Positions 8,454 to 16,275 of a stretch of DNA of 64,000 bases are shown piece by piece. How positions within the stretch are numbered: the first letter of the stretch is position 1; every line of letters begins with the position of its first letter. The notes under the pieces were generated by a model. The model searched no databases, was not told where the DNA came from, and worked only from the letters and a program-made list of their open reading frames with translations. The stretch spans positions 6,137,501 to 6,201,500 of the forward strand of contig NZ_CP116936.1 in NCBI RefSeq assembly GCF_028475105.1, read 5' to 3'. Made by a program: the position numbers and the translations under genes. The DNA comes from Micromonospora sp. LH3U1. Its GTDB lineage: Bacteria; Actinomycetota; Actinomycetes; Mycobacteriales; Micromonosporaceae.

Positions 8454-8855
8454 TCATTCGCCGGCTCCGGCGTCCTGCGGGTACCAGCGCAACTCCACCG
8501 AGTTGCCGTCCGGGTCCTGCACGTAGATCGAGGTCGCCGACCCGCGGGCGCCGAACCGGCCGACCGGCCCGGTCAGCACCGTGAAGACCCCCGATTCGAT
8601 CACCCGCGCCCAGTCCAGCGGCGCCACCACCAGGCAGAAGTGGTCGACGTTCGTGCCCTGCCGCTCCCCTCGGACGAGGTCGATGATGCACTCGGGACCG
8701 ACCCGCACCGACGGAAACGGCACCGCGCCGGCCCGCCACTCGTCGACCCGGACCGGTGACAGTCCGAGCCGGCCGCAGTAGAAGGCCAGGGCCCGCTCCA
8801 CGTCGGCGACGGTCAACACCAGGTGGTCGAAACCAGTCACCCGCACCGCGCTCAC
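8454..8855 (-). CDS. VOC-family (glyoxalase/dioxygenase fold) protein
   Basis: 133 residues starting at GTG 8855, which overlaps the stop of the upstream DUF1801 gene (GTGA). The start FDHLVLTVADVERALAFY and the end YVQDPDGNSVEL are characteristic of one vicinal-oxygen-chelate module; metal candidates are the His near residue 11, a second His in NVDHFCLV and the Glu in NSVELRW. Members act as glyoxalases, dioxygenases, fosfomycin-type resistance enzymes or binding proteins; nothing here discriminates. Co-transcribed with the DUF1801 gene and divergent from a LysR regulator. Confidence 0.85.
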   Translation of the reverse strand: MSAVRVTGFDHLVLTVADVERALAFYCGRLGLSPVRVDEWRAGAVPFPSVRVGPECIIDLVRGERQGTNVDHFCLVVAPLDWARVIESGVFTVLTGPVGRFGARGSATSIYVQDPDGNSVELRWYPQDAGAGE

Positions 8856-9205
8856 TCCTCCTCCAGGTCGGCCGCCGAGCGCAGCCAGTCGGTGAACAGC
8901 GCCGGGTCGATGTCCGCGACGCCGCGCAGCTTCACCGCTGCCATCGCCCGCGCACCGGGTATCAGCCGCCCGGACGCGTCGGCGATCTCCTGGCCGCGCC
9001 ACAGCCCGAAGGTGACGTACGACCCGTACGCCTTGACCAGGCAGATTGGCCGCTGGCCAGGCCGGTCGCCCAGGCCCCAGACCGGGTGGCCGTGCCACAT
9101 CGCGCCGGTCGCCCCGGGCAGGGCCGTCGCGATGATGGGCGTCAGCTTCTCCCCGATCTCGCGCAGCGGACCGGCCAGGCCGGCCAGGTAGTCGTCGATG
9201 CTCAT
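8852..9205 (-). CDS. DUF1801 (YdhG-like) domain protein
   Basis: 117 residues; the whole protein is one small domain (MSIDDYLAGLAGPLREIGEKL...MWHGHPVWGLGDRP...ICLVKAYGSYVTFGLWRG) resembling the DUF1801/YdhG family, whose biochemical role is unsettled. Four-base overlap with the downstream VOC gene indicates an operon. Its promoter region is shared with the divergent LysR gene and contains the TTGACC-ACA-GGTCAA palindrome. Confidence 0.75.
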   Translation of the reverse strand: MSIDDYLAGLAGPLREIGEKLTPIIATALPGATGAMWHGHPVWGLGDRPGQRPICLVKAYGSYVTFGLWRGQEIADASGRLIPGARAMAAVKLRGVADIDPALFTDWLRSAADLEEE

Positions 9206-9291
9206 CTCGCAGCCTCTCGGTCGGGTAGTTCTCTGCCGCGTTCACGATCCGCTGCTCGGAGTCGCCGACCAAGACCGACTGCCGCTACGAT

Positions 9292-9310
9292 CGTTGACCA
9301 CAGGTCAACG
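9292..9310. promoter_or_regulatory. Candidate LysR operator
   Basis: Perfect inverted repeat CGTTGACC-ACA-GGTCAACG between the divergent DUF1801/VOC operon and the LysR gene. The inner TGACCACAGGTCA fits the T-N11-A rule for LysR-type sites. It ends 11 bases before the regulator's GTG, a position suited to autorepression. Confidence 0.6.
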
Positions 9311-9321
9311 GTGGGAGCGGT

Positions 9322-10206
9322 GTGCTGGAGCGGTACGAGGTCGAGACGTTCCTGACCCTCGCCGAGGAGCTGCACTTCGGCCGGACCGCCGAGCGGCTCA
9401 CCGTCAGCACGGGCCGGGTCAGCCACGTCGTCAAGAAGCTGGAGCGCCAGATCGGTGCACCGCTGTTCGCCCGGACCAGTCGGGTCGTCCGACTCACTCC
9501 GATCGGCCGGCAACTCGCCGACGACCTGGCTCCACTTGTCGCCGGGATGGAGGAGGCGGTCCGCCGCGCGGTCGACGCCGGCCGCGGCGTCACCGGGACG
9601 CTACGGGTCGCGTTCCTCGGCGAGTGGACCGCGCCGGTTCTGCTCCGGGCGGTGGCCCTGTTCACCGAACGGCACCCCGACTGTCGGGTGGAAGTGCACG
9701 AGGCGCAGCTGTCCACCACCCGGTCCGGCCTGCTGGACGGCTCCACCGACGTGCTGATCGCCTCGTACCCCTTCGACGGGATGGCCACCGGCCCGGCGCT
9801 GCTCTCCGAGGACCGGGCGCTGGCAGTGGCCGCCGGGCATCCGCTCACCCGGGAACGGTCCGTCTCGCTGGAGGTGCTCGCCGACCACCCGGTGGTGCAG
9901 TACCCGACGGTCACCTCGGTGGAGTTCAAGCGGGACCGCACCCCGGAGCGCACCCCGTCCGGTCAGCCGATTCCCAAGGGCCCCGCCGGCAACACCTTCT
10001 CCGAGATGCTGTCCCTCGTCGCGCTGGGCCGGGGCGTCCTGCCGGTGGGCGAGCACACGCGGCGCTACTACCCGCGCCCCGACGTGGCGTACGTGCCCAT
10101 CCACGACGCGCCCCCGATCGAACGAGGACCGGTCTGGCTACCCAGCAACACCACCACCCGGGTACGCGAGTTCGTCCGTGCGGCGGCCGACGCGAACGCG
10201 CAATGA
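9322..10206 (+). CDS. LysR-family transcriptional regulator
   Basis: 294 residues. The N-terminal winged helix-turn-helix (VETFLTLAEELHFGRTAERLTVSTGRVSHVVKKLE) is followed by the standard substrate-binding domain from about residue 90. GTG 9322 lies a few bases after GGGAG. In place of the common Q-P-x-V-S-x-x-I recognition helix it has V-S-T-G-R-V-S-H-V-V. It is divergent from the DUF1801/VOC pair, which is its most likely target, through the palindrome at 9292-9310. The effector is unknown. Confidence 0.9.
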   Translation: MLERYEVETFLTLAEELHFGRTAERLTVSTGRVSHVVKKLERQIGAPLFARTSRVVRLTPIGRQLADDLAPLVAGMEEAVRRAVDAGRGVTGTLRVAFLGEWTAPVLLRAVALFTERHPDCRVEVHEAQLSTTRSGLLDGSTDVLIASYPFDGMATGPALLSEDRALAVAAGHPLTRERSVSLEVLADHPVVQYPTVTSVEFKRDRTPERTPSGQPIPKGPAGNTFSEMLSLVALGRGVLPVGEHTRRYYPRPDVAYVPIHDAPPIERGPVWLPSNTTTRVREFVRAAADANAQ

Positions 10207-10273
10207 GGCACGGCGAGTTCCGCCACCGTCGCCCACGCCGGGCGGCTGGCGCCGGTTTTCTAGCCTGGGACGC

Positions 10274-10636
10274 ATGGCGAACATCGCGTACGACCGCAAA
10301 GAGCAGGTCCAGCAGATTGAGAGTGGCCTCCTCGAGGGTGAGCAGATCATCGCCGTCTACGACGCGGTCGGCACCGGCACCGGGTTCATCGGGCTGACCG
10401 ACCGACGGGTGATCATCCAGGACCGCTCCTTCGTCGGAAAGCGGTTCGCGATCACCAGCATCCCGTACTCGAAGATCACCAGCGTGAGCGTGGTCAGCAA
10501 CAAGTCCTGGGGTGGCTCGTTCTTCTCCACCGGTGCGATCGCCATCCACGTCGGCACGCACACCTACGAGGTGGAGTTCCGTGGCGCGCAGAAGAGCCAC
10601 CACGTGCACAACGTGATCCTGCACCACATCTCCTGA
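10274..10636 (+). CDS. Bacterial PH-domain protein
   Basis: 120 residues from ATG 10274. The protein is essentially one bacterial pleckstrin-homology-like domain: LLEGEQIIAVYDAVGTGTGFIGLTDRRVIIQDRS...ITSIPYSKITSVSVV. No signal peptide or transmembrane segment. Such domains occur in many small actinobacterial cytosolic proteins of unknown role. Monocistronic by spacing. Confidence 0.75.
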   Translation: MANIAYDRKEQVQQIESGLLEGEQIIAVYDAVGTGTGFIGLTDRRVIIQDRSFVGKRFAITSIPYSKITSVSVVSNKSWGGSFFSTGAIAIHVGTHTYEVEFRGAQKSHHVHNVILHHIS

Positions 10637-10736
10637 CCGCCCGACCCGCCGGCGGCCCGGCTGGCGTAATTGCCTTGCCGGGCCGTGGCGCCCTCTGGTG
10701 TCCTGAGTCGACAGCCGCGCGAAGGGAGCAGCCACC

Positions 10737-10841
10737 ATGCCAGTCCCGACGAAGTCCCCCGAATCGACCGTCATCCGACCTGATGAATCGAGGCTTCGTG
10801 AAATCTGCTCCCCTGCCGACGGCGCGGCTACGCGCCACTGA
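10737..10841 (+). CDS. Possible small ORF or gene remnant (34 aa)
   Basis: ATG 10737 is preceded by GAAGGGAGC with suitable spacing and opens a 34-residue frame (MPVPTKSPESTVIRPDESRL...), ending 21 bases before the methyltransferase start. It could be a leader peptide, a truncated gene start, or chance. No family recognised. Confidence 0.3.
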   Translation: MPVPTKSPESTVIRPDESRLREICSPADGAATRH

Positions 10842-10862
10842 CACCAAACCCGGAGGCCGCTG

Positions 10863-11594
10863 ATGTCGGTCTTCGACGATCCCGGCCTCTTCGGCCGGCT
10901 GTGGGCCGCCGGGTACGACGGCGACGCCAACCCCGACCCCGCGCCAGCCGTCGATTTCCTGGCTGATCTGGCCGAGGGCGGTCCGGTTCTCGAGTTGGCG
11001 ATCGGCACCGGCCGGGTCGCACTGCCGCTGGTCAGGCGCGGTCTCACCGTGCACGGCGTCGAGGCGTCCGAGGAGATGCTGGCGCAGTTGCGGGCCAAGC
11101 CCGGCGGCGATCAGATCCCGGTGGTCGTCGCCGACATGGCGGACGTGCCGGTGCCGGGTGAGTTCCGGCTCGCGTACCTGATCTTCAACACGCTGTTCAA
11201 CCTGGTGGATGCCGAGCGGCAGGCGGACTGCTTCCGCAACGTCGCCCGGGTGCTGTCGCCCGGTGGCGCGTTCGTCATCGAGACTTTCGTGCCCGACCCG
11301 CGCGACTTCGACTCCGACGAGCAGGTGCAGGTGCGCAGCGTGACCGAGGACTCCGCGACGATCCGGTTGCACCGGTACGACCGGCCGGCGCAGAGGTTCA
11401 TCCGGCAGACCATCACCTTCGACGGGGACGGCGTACACCTGAAGCCGTTCGCCATGCGGTATGCCTGGCCGCACCAGATCGACGCGATGGCGCAGCAGGC
11501 AGGGCTCCGGCTCACCGAGCGGTACGCGGACTGGCAGCGGCGACCGTTCGACGCGGACAGCACGGCCCACATCTCCGTCTACCGGGCGGAGTAG
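10863..11594 (+). CDS. Class I SAM-dependent methyltransferase
   Basis: 243 residues. Motif I is VLELAIGTGRVALPL at about 42-56, the acidic residue closing the second strand is in HGVEAS near 64-69, and the motif II-like stretch is FRLAYLIFNTLFNL. Overall similarity is to small-molecule methyltransferases of the Methyltransf_25/11 type; the substrate cannot be inferred. GGAGG lies a few bases before ATG 10863. Followed by a palindrome and a gene remnant. Confidence 0.88.
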   Translation: MSVFDDPGLFGRLWAAGYDGDANPDPAPAVDFLADLAEGGPVLELAIGTGRVALPLVRRGLTVHGVEASEEMLAQLRAKPGGDQIPVVVADMADVPVPGEFRLAYLIFNTLFNLVDAERQADCFRNVARVLSPGGAFVIETFVPDPRDFDSDEQVQVRSVTEDSATIRLHRYDRPAQRFIRQTITFDGDGVHLKPFAMRYAWPHQIDAMAQQAGLRLTERYADWQRRPFDADSTAHISVYRAE

Positions 11595-11604
11595 CGGCGG
11601 TTGG

Positions 11605-11675
11605 TCGACTCCGGTTCCGGGAACCCGTGGTGTCGAGGTCTCCTTGACCCCCCGACTTCAAGGAACCGGAGTCGA
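11605..11675. repeat. Intergenic palindrome D
   Basis: 14-bp perfect inverted arms, TCGACTCCGGTTCC (11605-11618) and GGAACCGGAGTCGA (11662-11675), enclosing 43 bases with a weaker internal stem. It begins 11 bases after the methyltransferase stop and abuts the VOC remnant. It may act as a terminator, but no U-tract follows. Confidence 0.7.
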
Positions 11676-11698
11676 TCTCCGATCTGGCGAGGTGGTGA

Positions 11699-11785
11699 AC
11701 GGGGCCGTACGAGTTCCCCGGTGGTTGTCGGTTCCACTTCACCGATCCCAGCGGCAACGAACTGGGCGTCTGGGCCGAGCACTAG
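11699..11785 (+). pseudogene. C-terminal remnant of a VOC-family gene
   Basis: Starting after an in-frame TGA, this frame reads TGPYEFPGGCRFHFTDPSGN followed by ELGVWAEH and a TAG. The F-x-D-P-x-G-N-E-L-x-V-W ending is typical of the last strand of vicinal-oxygen-chelate proteins. The rest of the gene is missing, and palindrome D lies immediately upstream. Confidence 0.6.
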
Positions 11786-11895
11786 CCCGTCGGCGGACGG
11801 GCAGCCGGCCGACGAGATGGCCTTGCGCCGTGAGCGGATTCTGCTGTTGGCAGTCATTGTTGATCCGCAGGGCTCGCGCCGGGTCAGCTGGCAGC

Positions 11896-13176
11896 ATGCC
11901 ATCGGACGCCGCCCGTTTCCCGCGCTCCTCGCCCTACTGGCCAGTGGTCAGTCACCCACAGCTCCGCCGCGTTCTGCCCGGGCTTGCCGTGTCCGCGTTG
12001 GGCGACGGCATGGCGGTGGTCGCGGTGATCTGGCTCGCCATCCAACTCGCCCCGCACGATCAGCGTTTTACCTGGATCGCGGTCGCCATGGCGGCGTACA
12101 CCCTGCCCAGCGCCGCTGGGACCGTCGTCTTCGGCCGACTGCTGCGGGGGCGCGGCGGCGCCCAGCTCGCTGGATGGGACGCGATCCTGCGGGCGACCGC
12201 GCTCGCGGCGATTCCCGTCGCCCACCTCGCCGGCGCGCTCACCATCGGGCTGTACGTGGTCCTGCTCGCCGCGTCGGCGTTGCTGCACTCGTGGGGTTCG
12301 GCGGGGCGGTTCACCCTGATCGCCGAACTGCTGCCGCAGCGGCACCACCTGCCGGCGAACGCGGTGCTCACCACCATCGGTGGGTTCGCCACCATCGTCG
12401 GCCCGCCGCTGGCGGGGATCCTGATCGGCTGGGCGGGGCCGGTCTGGGTCATCGCCATCGACGCCGCCACCTTCGCCGCGCTGGCCCTCACGTACCGCCT
12501 CGCCCTTCCCACCACCGACCGTGCCGACCGGTCCGAGCCCGCCACCTCGCGGACCGCCGGCTTCGCCGTCATCCGCCGCAACCCCACGCTGCTGGGCCTC
12601 CTGGTGCTGAGCCTCGGTTTCTTCTTCCTCTTCGGACCGGTGTACGTGGCGATGCCGATCCACATCACCGATGACCTGCACGCCTCCGCCACGCTGCTCG
12701 GCATCTACTACACCGCCTTCGGCGTCGGCGGCCTCGTCGGAGGTCTTGTCGCCGGCCACCTTCGCCGCTGGCCGCTGCGGGCCACCACCATCGGCATCGT
12801 CGTCGGGTTCGGAGTCGCCATCCTGCCACTCGGCCTGGGTGCACCCGTCGGCCTGTCGCTGCCCGCCTTCGCCCTCGCGGGCCTGATCTGGGCGCCGTAC
12901 ATGGCAACGTCGATGGCGCTGTTCCAGCGCAGCACGTCGACCACGCAGCTACCTGCGGTGCTCGCCGCGAACGGGGCCATCCTCGTGCTGGCGGTGCCAC
13001 TGGGCACCATGCTGGGCGGGCCCCTGGTGGGTGCCATCGGCGCCCGCCCGGCGCTGCTGCTCTGCGCCGTGGCGATCGTGGCCCTCGGCCTGATCGCCGG
13101 GGGGTTCGCGATCTCGCGGCGGAGCGCGCGATCCCCCGGCGGTCCAGCCGTCCCCGAGATCAGTGCCAGTCGCTGA
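11896..13176 (+). CDS. MFS transporter (DHA3/EntS-like exporter)
   Basis: 426 residues from ATG 11896; the open frame extends much further upstream but has no family similarity there. About twelve hydrophobic segments, with two six-helix halves separated by a hydrophilic loop around residues 205-225 (TDRADRSEPATSRT). The opening LRRVLPGLAVSALGDGMAVVAVIWLA resembles MFS_3/EntS-type drug or siderophore exporters. Substrate unknown. Its last 17 bases overlap the convergent SRPBCC gene. Confidence 0.85.
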   Translation: MPSDAARFPRSSPYWPVVSHPQLRRVLPGLAVSALGDGMAVVAVIWLAIQLAPHDQRFTWIAVAMAAYTLPSAAGTVVFGRLLRGRGGAQLAGWDAILRATALAAIPVAHLAGALTIGLYVVLLAASALLHSWGSAGRFTLIAELLPQRHHLPANAVLTTIGGFATIVGPPLAGILIGWAGPVWVIAIDAATFAALALTYRLALPTTDRADRSEPATSRTAGFAVIRRNPTLLGLLVLSLGFFFLFGPVYVAMPIHITDDLHASATLLGIYYTAFGVGGLVGGLVAGHLRRWPLRATTIGIVVGFGVAILPLGLGAPVGLSLPAFALAGLIWAPYMATSMALFQRSTSTTQLPAVLAANGAILVLAVPLGTMLGGPLVGAIGARPALLLCAVAIVALGLIAGGFAISRRSARSPGGPAVPEISASR

Positions 13177-13609
13177 TGCGGACGTCGTCCGGCGCCGGCC
13201 TGCCGCGACCGGTCTCCACCAGCTCCTTGAGACTCATCAGGAAGATCGCCCACTTGGTGCTGCAGTGGTGCATGAATTCGACCGGCTCGCGCCAGCCCTC
13301 GTGCGTGAACTGGACGATGGTGTATTCGCCGCGCTGGTCGAGACGCCAACTGACCTCGGTGCCGACCCATTCCTGAGGGCCGTCGACGACCCGCCACCGC
13401 ACCCGGCCTGCGGGGTCCAGCTCAAGGACCTCCATGTCGAATCCACCGGCGTCGCCGAACCGGAAGGCCAACTGCCCACCGACCTCGCTCTTGCCCACCG
13501 TGTCTGTCGTCCACCAGCCGGCGAGCCCTTCTGGAGTTGCCACCGCTCGGTAGACGTCGTCGAGCGGGGCGACGACGCCAACCCGGTGCAGAATGTCGAC
13601 CATTCTCAT
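13160..13609 (-). CDS. SRPBCC/AHSA1-like protein
   Basis: 149 residues with the START/Bet v1-like fold seen in AHSA1 proteins: DDVYRAVATPEGLAGWW near the start and a C-terminal helix (FMHHCSTKWAIFLMSLKELVETG). Such proteins bind hydrophobic ligands, and frequently accompany ArsR regulators. Its ATG overlaps the upstream arsR-type stop by four bases (ATGA). Last gene of a three-gene operon, convergent with the MFS gene. Confidence 0.85.
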   Translation of the reverse strand: MRMVDILHRVGVVAPLDDVYRAVATPEGLAGWWTTDTVGKSEVGGQLAFRFGDAGGFDMEVLELDPAGRVRWRVVDGPQEWVGTEVSWRLDQRGEYTIVQFTHEGWREPVEFMHHCSTKWAIFLMSLKELVETGRGRPAPDDVRISDWH

Positions 13610-13956
13610 GCTCCTTCGTTGTTGTGGCGGCTGCGTTCGATCGCCTCAGCGATCCGCTTGATCCGGCGGAGTCGGGCGTCCCAGCTGGAGCCGACCGCCG
13701 ACAACTGCGCGACGGCTCGGGCGAGCTGCGCCTCGTCGACCTGGTAGTGACGCTCGCGACCGGCCGACTCGGCGTGAATCAGCCCGACCCGGTCCAGGAC
13801 CGCCAGATGCTTCGAGACGGCCTGGCGAGTGACGGGCAGCCGCCTGCTCAGTGACGTTGCAGTGCCGGGGCCGTCGGCAAGAAGAAGATCGATCATCGTA
13901 CGCCGAGTGGGGTCGCCGATCGCGGACCACAGCTCATCGTCGACCGCCGTACTCAC
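13606..13956 (-). CDS. ArsR-family transcriptional regulator
   Basis: 116 residues from GTG 13956 (the longer open frame to 14178 overlaps the preceding gene). A single winged helix domain: LWSAIGDPTRRTMIDLLLADGPGTATSLSRRLPVTRQAVSKHLAVLDRVGLI. No obvious cysteine metal site, so it is of the SRPBCC-associated rather than metal-sensing type. Overlaps both neighbours by four bases. Probably represses its own operon through the palindromes at 14427-14487. Confidence 0.9.
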   Translation of the reverse strand: MSTAVDDELWSAIGDPTRRTMIDLLLADGPGTATSLSRRLPVTRQAVSKHLAVLDRVGLIHAESAGRERHYQVDEAQLARAVAQLSAVGSSWDARLRRIKRIAEAIERSRHNNEGA

Positions 13957-14411
13957 GGGGTCGCGACCAGCCGCGCGACGTACGTGCCCAGCCTGGGGAT
14001 GTAGTGGTTCCACCCGTTCTCGTGGTCGCGGTACTGCTCCTCGAGGACGGCGATCTCCCAGCCCATCTCGCGGAACCCGGTCTCGGTCATCCGGATCAGG
14101 GTCCCCGCACCACTGGGGACCAGGTCGAAGGTGACGAGCAGCGCCTGCCCACTCCGTTCCGGCTCCGTGAAGCACCACCGGAAGGAGAATCGCTTCGGGG
14201 GGTCGACCTCGACGACGGCGAGCGCGACGGTCGTCGTCTCGCCCGTGTCAGCGTTGCGCCACACCAGCTCACCGGGGGCGCCCGCGACCGACTCGAACCG
14301 TGCGTCGTCAGGCCACCACTCCCGCATGTGCTCGGGCTGGCTGACGACCTCGAAGACCACCTCGGGTGAAGCGTCGACCTGGATGTCGCGCTCGATGGTT
14401 CCCTGCTCCAT
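13953..14411 (-). CDS. SRPBCC/AHSA1-like protein, first gene of ArsR operon
   Basis: 152 residues from ATG 14411 (MEQGTIERDIQVDASPEVVFEVVSQPEHMREWWPDDARF). The AHSA1-type signature is clear, with PPKRFSFRWCF and a C-terminal helix ENGWNHYIPRLGTYVARL. It precedes the arsR gene with a GTGA overlap, so the operon is SRPBCC-ArsR-SRPBCC with the regulator in the middle. The ligand is unknown. Confidence 0.85.
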   Translation of the reverse strand: MEQGTIERDIQVDASPEVVFEVVSQPEHMREWWPDDARFESVAGAPGELVWRNADTGETTTVALAVVEVDPPKRFSFRWCFTEPERSGQALLVTFDLVPSGAGTLIRMTETGFREMGWEIAVLEEQYRDHENGWNHYIPRLGTYVARLVATP

Positions 14412-14426
14412 GCGTATCAACCTTTC

Positions 14427-14441
14427 GCAACCTTTGGTTGC
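14427..14441. promoter_or_regulatory. Candidate ArsR operator 1
   Basis: Perfect inverted repeat GCAACC-TTT-GGTTGC, ending 16 bases upstream of the operon's first ATG, where it would overlap the leader or promoter. A second site with the same core lies about 44 bases further upstream. Confidence 0.65.
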
Positions 14442-14468
14442 ACCTAACCTACGACACCCGCCAGCTAA

Positions 14469-14487
14469 GCGCAACCTTTTGTTGCGC
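14469..14487. promoter_or_regulatory. Candidate ArsR operator 2
   Basis: Perfect inverted repeat GCGCAAC-CTTTT-GTTGCGC sharing the GCAACCTTT core of operator 1. The centre-to-centre distance of about 44 bases is close to four helical turns, placing both sites on one face of the DNA. Confidence 0.6.
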
Positions 14488-14718
14488 AATGACGGTGCAG
14501 GCGATGCCACTCCGCTGCGGGAACAGCGGGAAACCTCCAGGCGCTAATCCACGCCGTCAGCAGCCGGGGGGTGTGATCTCCAGACCTGCGCGGGGTTGAA
14601 GACGCAATCGGACCGATGCGTTAGGGCGGCGGTCGTGGTGGCAACCCCTCCGAAGACCGCTCCTGACGTCGAGTGTCTGACCCGAACGTCGGACGAGGGG
14701 GTCGGCACCTACGCATCG

Positions 14719-14807
14719 CCTCCTTTGCTCTGCTTCAACCCAGGCAACACCGCGCGTCCGATATCCGAACACCGGGTGTTGCCTCCGCTGAAGCAGAGCA
14801 AAGGAGG
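14719..14807. repeat. Intergenic palindrome C
   Basis: Outer 19-bp perfect arms, CCTCCTTTGCTCTGCTTCA (14719-14737) and its complement (14789-14807), with inner 10-bp arms AGGCAACACC (14742-14751) and GGTGTTGCCT (14775-14784). The 89-bp unit could fold into one long interrupted hairpin. No coding function seen; unrelated in sequence to family A. Confidence 0.85.
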
Positions 14808-14965
14808 ACCCGAACACCCTCGCCACCGGAGGGATGGCCAGTTACCAAGCCCTTGCCTCGCCGACCCCGCACCAAACGCAACAGCGTTGACATCCAGGAT
14901 CGAGGGTGACCTTGGCGGGCCACGACGTCTGAAGCCTTGGTCGAACCTCGGACGGTCCGCGAGGG

Positions 14966-15496
14966 TCAGCCACGGCTGGCATGCAGGTACACGGTTACCA
15001 CGTCCGGTGCGTCGAGACTGAACAGGACGGACCTGGACGAACCGTCGGCGGCGGGTTGCTCCTCGATGATGCCGGAGACGGCCTTGGCGGTTTCGGGGTC
15101 CCACAGGTTGCCGCCGCCGACGTTGTGTTTCGCGTCGACCGCCCGAAGACCCGGTACGGGAGCCGCGGTGAACTTTGCCTCGGCAACGAAGGCGTCGAGC
15201 GCGGTACGGGGAATACGGAACTTCACCGAGAGCCTGGTCTCCAGGCCGTTGCTGTAAGCGGCGGACAACAGCACGGTGCCGGGAGGCAGAGTCACATGGG
15301 CAACGGCTTCCACCTGAGCCGCGCTGGCGACCTGCGGCTCAGACTGCACCGGGAGCAGATCTAGTTCGTTGTTGACGACGAAGACCAGCCCGGCCACACC
15401 GCAGGCGACCAGCGACAACACCAGGCTGATGCAAGCAAGCACGAATGCGCTGTTGCTGAGCCGATTGCGGGTCGGCCGGGCAGCGGTCTCGATCAT
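14966..15496 (-). CDS. Hypothetical protein with one N-terminal membrane segment
   Basis: 176 residues from ATG 15496 (an in-frame GTG at 15544 would add 16). A short charged N-terminus is followed by a strong hydrophobic segment (SAFVLACISLVLSLVACGVAGLVFVV), residues about 17-42, then a soluble extracytoplasmic domain of about 130 residues. No family recognised. It is an isolated gene in a gene-poor region that may have arrived by transfer. Confidence 0.55.
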   Translation of the reverse strand: MIETAARPTRNRLSNSAFVLACISLVLSLVACGVAGLVFVVNNELDLLPVQSEPQVASAAQVEAVAHVTLPPGTVLLSAAYSNGLETRLSVKFRIPRTALDAFVAEAKFTAAPVPGLRAVDAKHNVGGGNLWDPETAKAVSGIIEEQPAADGSSRSVLFSLDAPDVVTVYLHASRG

Positions 15497-15591
15497 GGCC
15501 AACACGATAAGGGGAGAGCCGAGAGCCAGCCTCGGGCGGTTCACCCCCGGGGCGGCGGCTCAACCGCGTGACCTGCAAACACAGGCCAGAC

Positions 15592-15611
15592 TCAGACGTT
15601 GAAGCGGAACT
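15592..15611. repeat. Direct repeat of the ychF 3' end (attL-like)
   Basis: The 20 bases TCAGACGTTGAAGCGGAACT are identical to 16729-16748, which are the last codons and stop of ychF (read on the minus strand). Such a duplicated gene 3' end is the usual footprint of site-specific integration. Confidence 0.75.
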
Positions 15612-15790
15612 GCGAGCCGTAATCGGCTCACCAGCGGGAACTGCGCTCGGCACCTGCTCACAGGGCCTCGCAGGCTGCCAGGGCTACTCACTGATCGACA
15701 ACGTTGACAGTGTCTCGTGGCCCCCTGTGTGCCCCAGACAGCCGTGCGTCACCAGGCGTAACCGACCGACCTGGCAGGATCAGCCTGGTG

Positions 15791-16111
15791 ATGAGGTCCG
15801 CCGGGTTGCTACGCTGCGAGGCGATTGCATGGGTCGACGAAGACTGGCCAGGGTGGGTCCGTGTGCGGCTGGTCGACGCCGACGGACGAACCCGGTTCTT
15901 CGTCGACAAGGTGCCGATCTTCTTCGTGGATGACGACATCCTTCCCGGCGTTGCTCTGCCCCGGCCGGCGTTCGTGAGGTGCCATGTCGTCGGTCAGCAG
16001 GAGGACCAGGTCCTTGTCGTTAGCACTGCTCCCGACCACGTGGAAGCCGAGGACGGAGCCACTCAGTTCCGGGTCCGCCCGAACCAGCTAGAGCGGGCGA
16101 ACCGGTCCTGA
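15791..16111 (+). CDS. Hypothetical protein
   Basis: 106 residues from ATG 15791 (GTG 15788 possible). Begins MRSAGLLRCEAIAWVDEDWP; rich in beta-type segments with an acidic middle (FFVDKVPIFFVDDDIL). No signal peptide, membrane segment or recognised family. Lies between the two 20-bp ychF-end repeats, so it may belong to the remnant of an integrated element. Confidence 0.5.
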   Translation: MRSAGLLRCEAIAWVDEDWPGWVRVRLVDADGRTRFFVDKVPIFFVDDDILPGVALPRPAFVRCHVVGQQEDQVLVVSTAPDHVEAEDGATQFRVRPNQLERANRS

Positions 16112-16275
16112 TCCAACTGAACTGTCAGCTTGGGAAGCGCGTTGATCTACACGGCGAGTAACGGCTGGAGTTAGGTGCGGACCACCGACCGTGATCGTTC
16201 ACCCTCCGGCCTTGCCCATGCTGCCCTTCGTTGACCACTCCATCGGGCACGAAACGGGCACGGACCGGCGGCCTC

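Larger units (their letters stand above)
14412..14965. other. 554-base gap between ArsR operon and orphan gene
   Basis: Holds the two ArsR-type operators, then a gene-free stretch with palindrome C (14719-14807). Several short open frames on both strands cross the palindrome but share no family features and read the two palindrome arms as similar peptides, so I regard them as artefacts. Confidence 0.6.

Noticed and set aside
14596..15021. Several short frames across palindrome C
   Set aside because: They arise from reading the palindrome arms on both strands; the two strands give near-identical peptides.
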